Part shown: positions 59,430 to 64,000 of the stretch, one piece after another
Layout: each line of letters begins with the position of its first letter
How positions within the stretch are numbered: the first letter of the stretch is position 1
From: CAVTBX01 sp963733135
GTDB taxonomy: Bacteria > Actinomycetota > Thermoleophilia > Gaiellales > Gaiellaceae
Assembly: GCA_963733135.1 (NCBI GenBank)
Contig: CAVTBX010000003.1
Coordinates: 1 to 64,000, forward strand
Direction: 5' to 3'
DNA length: 64,000 nucleotides
Notes under the pieces: model-generated
Database searches by the model: none
What the model saw: the letters and a program-made list of their open reading frames with translations, nothing else
Told to the model about the DNA's origin: nothing
Position numbers and translations under genes: made by a program

Positions 59430-60619
59430 GCGGCAGCCCTCTCCGCAGCCGCCTTGCCGGCGCGACGCCCGAACACGCAGCACTCGAGGAGCGAGTTGCC
59501 CATCATCCGATTTCTGCCGTGCGTCCCGCCCGCGATCTCGCCGCAGGCGAAGAGGCCCTCGACCGTCGTCTCGCCGTGCTCGTCGATCACGAGCCCGCCG
59601 TTCTGGTAGTGGAGAACCGGGTACGTGAGGATCGGCTCGGCGAGCGGATCGATTCCCGCGGCACGGTAGCGGCGGAGCATGTACGGCAGCGAGACCTCCG
59701 CGTCGGCCTCCGGGATCCGCGTGGTGTCGAGCCAGACCGCCGGGCGCCCATCGGGCGTCTCGACGCCCCCGCCCTTCGCCACCTCGGCCTCGATCGCATT
59801 CGAGACCTCGTCGCGCGGCCCGAGCGAGTCCGTGAACTCCTCGCGATCGGCATTCAGGAGGACGGCGCCGTAGGCCCGCGTCGTCTCGGGGATTGAGTAG
59901 CCACGCATGTTCTCGGGCCAGAGCCCGCCGTTCGGGTGGTACTGGAGCGCGTCCAAGTCGCGCGACTCGGCGCCGAGACCCTGCGCGATCACCGTGGTCT
60001 CGCCGGTCGCGCCGGGATGGTTCGTCGACACCTCGCCGAGCTCCTCGGCAACGCGGTAGCAGCGACCCCCTGCCGCCAGGACGACCGCGCCAGCCTCGAG
60101 CTCTTGATCGCCGCAGCGCGCCCGCCAGCCGTTCTCCGCCTGTCTCAGCTCCTGAAGCGGCGACTTCGGGAACGTCGCGATCCCATGCGCCTCGACGCTC
60201 TCCCGGAGCGCCTTCGTGATCGCAAGCCCCGTCTGGTCTCCGACCTGGAGGAGGCGCGAACGCGATGCGCCTCCGCAGCGGGCGAGCCTGTAGCCACCGT
60301 TCGAGCGCGTGAAGGAGACGCCGTGTTCCTCGAGCCAGGCGATCGTGCCGGGAGCCTCCGACGTGAGCACGTGCACGAGTGCTCGGTCGGCCGTCTCGTG
60401 GGAGTTCCGCCAGACGTCCTCTGCGTGCTGCTCGGGCGAATCGTCCTCGCCGAAGGCGGCCTGGATGCCGCCCTGCGCCTTCGCGGAGTTGCACGACTGA
60501 AGCGATCCCTTAGTCGCGAGCGCGACACGCGCGCCGGCGCGATGCGCGGAAAGAGCGGCGGCGAGCCCGGAGGCACCGGACCCGATCACGAGCACGTCGA
60601 ACGGCATGGTGTCGGCCAC
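59426..60619 (-). CDS. FAD-dependent succinate dehydrogenase/fumarate reductase-like flavoprotein
   Basis: 397 residues. GxGxxG nucleotide site DVLVIGSGASGLAAALSAHRAG, LYH-type ALQYHPNGGLWPENM, HYQNGGLVIDEHGETTVEGLFACGEIAGGTHGRNRMMGN, characteristic of the fumarate reductase/L-aspartate oxidase superfamily. It is shorter than NadB or SdhA (usually over 530) because the C-terminal helical domain is missing. No iron-sulfur or membrane subunits are adjacent. A reductase or oxidase for a fumarate-type acid is inferred. First gene of the sulfur operon, with an AT-rich palindromic promoter. Confidence 0.7.
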   Translation of the reverse strand: MADTMPFDVLVIGSGASGLAAALSAHRAGARVALATKGSLQSCNSAKAQGGIQAAFGEDDSPEQHAEDVWRNSHETADRALVHVLTSEAPGTIAWLEEHGVSFTRSNGGYRLARCGGASRSRLLQVGDQTGLAITKALRESVEAHGIATFPKSPLQELRQAENGWRARCGDQELEAGAVVLAAGGRCYRVAEELGEVSTNHPGATGETTVIAQGLGAESRDLDALQYHPNGGLWPENMRGYSIPETTRAYGAVLLNADREEFTDSLGPRDEVSNAIEAEVAKGGGVETPDGRPAVWLDTTRIPEADAEVSLPYMLRRYRAAGIDPLAEPILTYPVLHYQNGGLVIDEHGETTVEGLFACGEIAGGTHGRNRMMGNSLLECCVFGRRAGKAAAERAAA

Positions 60620-60645
60620 GGCACCGTGACTATACCACCTATCTA

Positions 60646-60662
60646 CTTATCTAAACGATAAG
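60646..60662. promoter_or_regulatory. AT-rich palindrome CTTATC-N5-GATAAG upstream of the sulfur operon
   Basis: Perfect 6-bp arms around TAAAC; outer CTAT/ATAG bases extend it to about 29 bp. It lies in an AT-rich patch, 27 bp upstream of the flavoprotein ATG. Possible operator for a sulfur-responsive regulator such as an Rrf2 (CymR-like) protein, but not a known consensus I can name. Confidence 0.45.
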
Positions 60663-60735
60663 CATAGACTAATAGCACTGACTCGATCTGCGAGCCCTGC
60701 TCAAGCGCCCCGCGGCTCGGGTCGATACCAGCCCC

Positions 60736-61083
60736 GTGACCGTACGAACGCTCGGACTGCTCTCGCTCGTCGCCGCTCTCGCGATCGCCGGCTGGCTCTT
60801 CACGCGCCAGGCATCCGAGGTCGGGCCAACGTCCGATCTCGCCCAGCAGGCACAGGCGGACGCGAGCGTGGGCGTGGCCGGCGTCAATTTCCAGGCCGCC
60901 GCCACCGAGCTCCAAGCGTGGTTCGCCGAGCAAGGGACGTACCAGGGCGCAAGCCTCTCCCCGGGTTACAACGTGCTCCTGCGCCGCGCCGACGCGACGT
61001 CCTACTGCATTCAAGCCGGCTCCGGCACGACCGTGCAGCACGTGAACGGCCCCGGCGGCAGCCCGCAGCCCGGGCCCTGCTAG
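60736..61083 (+). CDS. Small signal-anchored protein of unknown function, pseudopilin-like
   Basis: 115 residues starting with GTG 60736. A single N-terminal helix (residues ~5-22, LGLLSLVAALAIAGWLF) precedes an extracytoplasmic domain with QAAATELQAWFAEQGTYQGASL and NVLLRRADATSYCIQAGSG, a shape like the C-terminal part of type IV pilins or pseudopilins without a clear prepilin cleavage site. Two Cys (SYC and the last residue) may form a disulfide. Divergent from the sulfur operon; convergent with the MFS gene. Confidence 0.5.
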   Translation: MTVRTLGLLSLVAALAIAGWLFTRQASEVGPTSDLAQQAQADASVGVAGVNFQAAATELQAWFAEQGTYQGASLSPGYNVLLRRADATSYCIQAGSGTTVQHVNGPGGSPQPGPC

Positions 61084-62369
61084 TTCTCCGCCTCCCGTAG
61101 CGGCTCGCGCTCGCTCTCGCGCATACCCGGCAGGAAGAGGAACGCGCCGGTGACGAGCGCGCCGAGGACACCCGCCCCGATCATCGTCTCGCGCACGCCG
61201 ACCGACTCGGCGATCGGCCCGGTCAGCGCGAAGGAGACGGGGATGAGCCCGATGGACACGAACCAGTCGAGCGACGTCACCCGGCCGAGCAGGTGGCGGG
61301 GAACGCGCTGCTGCATGAGCGTCATCCAGACGATCATCCCGGCCGTGGAGAGGCCGCCGGCTATGAACGCCGCGGCCATTGCATGCCAGAGCGCGGTTGC
61401 GACCCCGTAGATCGCCTCGGCTCCGGCGGCAGCCGTCCACATGACGTACATGAAGGTGATGTGGCGCCGCGGAAGCCGCCGCTGCCCCATCGTGATCGCG
61501 GCCAGGATCGCGCCGAGCCCGCCCGCCGCAAAAACGATCCCGAGGTCGGTCGCCGACCCCTCGAGGAGGTTCTTGACGATGTACGGGACGAGCACTTCCC
61601 ACGGCCCGTAGAAGGCGAGCAGTGACGCTGCGGCCGCGAGGAGCGTCCCCCAGAGCCACGTCTGCGAGCGAACGAAGCGGAACCCCTCGGCAACCTCGCC
61701 GAAGGCCGTGCTGCCCTCGATTCTCGTCGGCACCGGCCTGGCGGCGATGAGCGCGAGGCAGACCGCGGAGACGCCGAAGGAGCCCGCGTCGACGAGGAAC
61801 GCGCCGCCCGTTCCGAGCCAGCCGATCAAGAGGCCGCCGGCCGCCGGGCCGGCCATCCGCGACATGAGCGTGCGGACGAACATGTCCATCGAGTTGGCCT
61901 CGACGAGGAGCTGCGGCGGCACGATGTCGGGCACGATCGCGCCGAAGGCGGGCGCGAAGAGGGCCTCGCCGGCTCCGTACACGGCTACGAGCCCGAGCAG
62001 GATCGGGAGCGTCAGCTCACCGGCGACGCCGAGACCGCCGATCGTGCCGACCGCCGCGAGGCGGATGAGGTCCGAGACGATCATCACGCGGCGCCTGTCG
62101 AACCGGTCCGAGACGACTCCGCCGACGAGCAGGAACGCCACCATCGGGAGCGTCCAGGCAATGCCGACGACCGAGAGCGCGGTCGGGGCGTTCGAGAGCT
62201 CGTAGACCTGCCACGCGATCGCGACGAAGAAGATCCCGTCGCCGAAGAGCGAGACGGTCATCCCGGTCCAGAGCAGCGCGAAGTCCCGGATCGCGAGCGG
62301 CCTGAGCAGGCCGAGCCGCTCGACGAGGCCGGTGCGCCTCGACGGGGTGAGCGGAGTCAGTTCGTCCAC
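61080..62369 (-). CDS. Major facilitator superfamily transporter (enterobactin exporter EntS-like)
   Basis: 429 residues with about 12 helices. RDFALLWTGMTVSLFGDGIFFVAIAWQVYELSNAP is the typical start of the MFS_3/EntS-like group, with the DRFDRRRVM loop between helices 2 and 3 and APAFGAIVPDIVPP, PAAGGLLIGWLGTGGAFLVDAGSF. It probably exports a drug or siderophore-like compound. The substrate is unknown. Start overlaps the end of rsgA by 13 bp, so it may be cotranscribed, although the two are not functionally linked. Confidence 0.8.
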   Translation of the reverse strand: MDELTPLTPSRRTGLVERLGLLRPLAIRDFALLWTGMTVSLFGDGIFFVAIAWQVYELSNAPTALSVVGIAWTLPMVAFLLVGGVVSDRFDRRRVMIVSDLIRLAAVGTIGGLGVAGELTLPILLGLVAVYGAGEALFAPAFGAIVPDIVPPQLLVEANSMDMFVRTLMSRMAGPAAGGLLIGWLGTGGAFLVDAGSFGVSAVCLALIAARPVPTRIEGSTAFGEVAEGFRFVRSQTWLWGTLLAAAASLLAFYGPWEVLVPYIVKNLLEGSATDLGIVFAAGGLGAILAAITMGQRRLPRRHITFMYVMWTAAAGAEAIYGVATALWHAMAAAFIAGGLSTAGMIVWMTLMQQRVPRHLLGRVTSLDWFVSIGLIPVSFALTGPIAESVGVRETMIGAGVLGALVTGAFLFLPGMRESEREPLREAEN

Positions 62370-63445
62370 GGGCCGTCCGAAACCCTCCTGAAGCTCCGTT
62401 CGAACCTGCGGCGCGCGCGACGCTCCTCGGAGATCGCGCGGCCGTCACGCCGCCGCTCGATCCAGGCGAGCTCTCGCTCGAGCTTGCGCCAGCTTTCGAG
62501 ACGGCCCGCGTCGAGCTGCCCGTCGTCGACCGCGGCCCGGACCGCGCAGCCCGGCTCCGTCTCGTGGGCACAGTCGCCGAAGCGGCAGCGCGCGGCCAGC
62601 TCGACGACATCCGAGAACGTCTCGTCCGTGCCGGACGCCTCGGAGCCCCAGAGCCCGAGCTCGCGAAGACCCGGGGTGTCGACGACGACGCCACCTCCGG
62701 GGAGCAGGAAAAGCTCGCGATTGGTAGTTGTGTGCCTGCCCTTGCCGTCGCGCCGCAGGTCGTGGGTGATCTGACGCTCCTCCCCCAGGAGCCGGTTCAC
62801 GAGCGTGGACTTGCCGGCGCCCGAAGGCCCTACCAGCGCCAGCGTGCCCTGACCGGCGAGCTCAGCCCGGATCGCGTCGACACCGGCGCCGGTCAAGCCG
62901 CTCACCGCATGGGTCGAGACGAACGCGCTCGCGGCGATGTCAGCTGCGGCCGCCTCTGCGTCGTCCCGGAGGTCGGCCTTCGTCAGGACGACAATCGGCC
63001 GTGCGCCGCTCTCCCAGGCCACACTCAGGTAGCGCTCGAGCCGCCGCGTATTCGCGTCCCCGTCGAGGGAGCTAACGACGGCGACGACGTCCACGTTCGC
63101 GGCCAGGACCTGCGCGGTGGTGGCCCGGCCGGCTGCCTTACGCGTGATCGCAGTCCGGCGCGGGAGCACGGCGTGGATCAGGGATTCGCCGTCCGCGGAG
63201 GGGAGGGCGACCCAGTCGCCGACGGCCGGCACGCTGCCCGAGGCAGTGGACTCGTGCCGGAGTCGTCCCGCGAGCTCGGCCCGGGTCGGCCCAGCCTCGG
63301 TCAGGACGGTGTACGAGCCGCGAAGCTGAGCAGAGACGCGCCCGGGAACGAAGCCGGCGGTGCGGTGGGGCTGCATCGCCTCGGCCCAGGTCTCGTCCCA
63401 GCCGAGCCGGGCGAGGCCGAAACGCGTGTGAGTTGTGAGGGTCAA
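62357..63445 (-). CDS. rsgA: Ribosome small subunit-dependent GTPase A
   Basis: 362 residues. Circularly permuted GTPase: OB-fold N-terminus (RGSYTVLTEAG, VGDWVALP), G4 VLTKADLRD, then P-loop LVGPSGAGKSTLVNRLLG, G3 VVDTPGLRELGLW, and the zinc finger CRFGDCAHETEPGCAVRAAV. It helps 30S assembly. The start is TTG 63445, six bases after GAAGGAGACC. A short ORF with an ideal ribosome site lies upstream (63523-63576). Confidence 0.9.
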   Translation of the reverse strand: MTLTTHTRFGLARLGWDETWAEAMQPHRTAGFVPGRVSAQLRGSYTVLTEAGPTRAELAGRLRHESTASGSVPAVGDWVALPSADGESLIHAVLPRRTAITRKAAGRATTAQVLAANVDVVAVVSSLDGDANTRRLERYLSVAWESGARPIVVLTKADLRDDAEAAAADIAASAFVSTHAVSGLTGAGVDAIRAELAGQGTLALVGPSGAGKSTLVNRLLGEERQITHDLRRDGKGRHTTTNRELFLLPGGGVVVDTPGLRELGLWGSEASGTDETFSDVVELAARCRFGDCAHETEPGCAVRAAVDDGQLDAGRLESWRKLERELAWIERRRDGRAISEERRARRRFERSFRRVSDGPWTN

Positions 63446-63522
63446 GCGAGGTCTCCTTCAGGCACGGAGCGGACGGGGCGCGGCCTGCGCGTCCCGGCAC
63501 TCGTCGATCGAGGAGAGCTCTG

Positions 63523-63576
63523 CTAGCCGGGCGCGCGGAGGCCGGTCATGCGTTCGTGCGGGTCACTGGCAGTCAT
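63523..63576 (-). CDS. Short ORF (17 codons) in the rsgA leader
   Basis: ATG at 63576 with AAGGAGG seven bases upstream, encoding MTASDPHERMTGLRAPG and a TAG at 63523, 77 bp before the rsgA start. The strong Shine-Dalgarno sequence makes translation likely. It could be a leader peptide that controls rsgA, or the remains of a longer small gene. No homology can be claimed. Confidence 0.4.
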   Translation of the reverse strand: MTASDPHERMTGLRAPG

Positions 63577-63654
63577 CGCTCGGCCTCCTTTCGTCGCTCG
63601 CAGCACCGCGCGGAGCCTACCTGACGCCCCAGCGCGGACGCCAGAGCGCGACCA

Positions 63655-64000
63655 TTATCCGCCGAGGCCGCCAAAGATCGCGAACGGGTTCTGCGGCGCG
63701 ACCTCCCACGCCATGCGCCCGCCCGGCTCGACCTGGATTCCGCCGCCCTCCGGCGCCTCGGCCCGCAGCCGCTCCCCAAGCGCGTGAGCCTCGTCCTCGT
63801 TCGCAGCGCCGACGAGCACGTACGTCCAGCGCCGAACGACGGGCAGGCCCTCCTCCTCGAGCCGATCGGCGAACTCGGTGGTCGCGTCGTGATCGCGGAG
63901 CTCGACCCGCACCTCCCAGGCCGCCTCGCCGGTTTCGCGCGACTCGGCGGCCTCGCGGGCCTGGAGCCGGTCGTGCTCCGCCTGCCACTCCTCAGCCGTC
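63655..64000 (-). CDS. Hypothetical protein, C-terminal part (5' end beyond the window)
   Basis: The frame runs from the window edge to 63655. Its start is outside: the in-frame part reads EEWQAEHDRLQAREAAESRETGE before the beta-rich segment WEVRVELRDHDATTEFADRLEEEGLPVVRRWTYVLVGAANEDEAHALGERL. The fold suggests a small alpha/beta domain with paired strands (WTYVLVGAANEDEA), perhaps DUF2007-like, with a C-terminal EPGGRMAWEV segment. A helical, charged N-terminal region precedes it. I cannot name the family. It ends 78 bp upstream of the small rsgA-leader ORF. Confidence 0.45.
   Translation of the reverse strand, partial: TAEEWQAEHDRLQAREAAESRETGEAAWEVRVELRDHDATTEFADRLEEEGLPVVRRWTYVLVGAANEDEAHALGERLRAEAPEGGGIQVEPGGRMAWEVAPQNPFAIFGGLGG

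Noticed and set aside
59426..60619. NadB (L-aspartate oxidase) of NAD synthesis
   Set aside because: The protein lacks the C-terminal domain of NadB, no nadA or nadC lies nearby, and it is coupled to hydratase and sulfur genes. A reductase-like role in the operon is more consistent.

Overview
The window is very GC-rich, densely packed DNA with frequent GTG and TTG starts and many 1-4 bp stop/start overlaps. It encodes a B12-dependent (class II) ribonucleotide reductase, a PPOX/F420-type oxidoreductase, RibD/DHFR-like reductases, a DUF899 protein, RsgA and an assimilatory APS reductase. This suits a free-living, probably soil or aquatic, actinobacterium; the Thermoleophilia (Gaiellales/Solirubrobacterales) are my best guess, which is inference only. 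I see no rRNA, tRNA, CRISPR array or prophage, and no gene-free stretch reaches 300 bp.

Layout. 1-16 kb holds mixed accessory and secreted functions: the end of a DUF1501 gene, a cupredoxin, a frameshifted nicotinamidase, a subtilase, two RTX-like Ca-binding repeat proteins, an HNH restriction-type nuclease, an endonuclease/exonuclease/phosphatase protein and small enzymes. 16-22 kb carries a lone Vsr endonuclease, nrdJ, an AraC regulator with a VOC partner, and two small genes. 22-43.5 kb is a large envelope or exopolysaccharide locus: glycosyltransferases, a Wzx-type flippase, a methyltransferase, a UDP-glucuronate decarboxylase, a PAPS-dependent sulfotransferase, two PQQ-type beta-propeller proteins, an initiating sugar-phosphate transferase, FemAB/GNAT-like proteins and an ATP-grasp ligase. 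43.7-51.3 kb continues it with an M23-domain proline-rich surface protein and an amino-sugar operon (glycosyltransferase, 4,6-dehydratase-like, ATP-grasp, DegT aminotransferase, flippase-like protein). 51.4-54.6 kb has an eIF2B-like protein, a TetR regulator, a fused AzlC-AzlD permease and a TauE/SafE permease. 54.6-60.6 kb is a tightly coupled sulfur operon. 60.7-64 kb has a small membrane-anchored protein, an MFS transporter, rsgA and a partial gene.

The most interesting unit is the sulfur operon (60619 down to about 53795). A fumarate-reductase-like flavoprotein, a class I fumarase-like hydratase (two subunits) and phosphosulfolactate synthase (ComA) are translationally coupled to APS reductase and APS kinase, then ATP sulfurylase and a TauE-type exporter. 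No sulfite reductase is visible. Sulfite made by the reductase could therefore be fixed onto PEP as a C3 sulfonate, and the fumarase- and fumarate-reductase-like enzymes could process the sulfonate analogues of malate and fumarate. The APS kinase could also supply PAPS to the sulfotransferase in the polysaccharide locus.

Several kinds of non-coding structure stand out: REP-like palindromes ending in CCCCTAC or a variant, a 169-bp MITE-like element with perfect 20-bp ends, a 126-bp tandem duplication that copies a gene's 3' end, and a pair of GTAACA-N3-TGTTAC palindromes in a divergent promoter. Six genes carry seven apparent single-base insertions, each consistent with one extra A or T. This is either gene decay or, more likely, a systematic sequence error.
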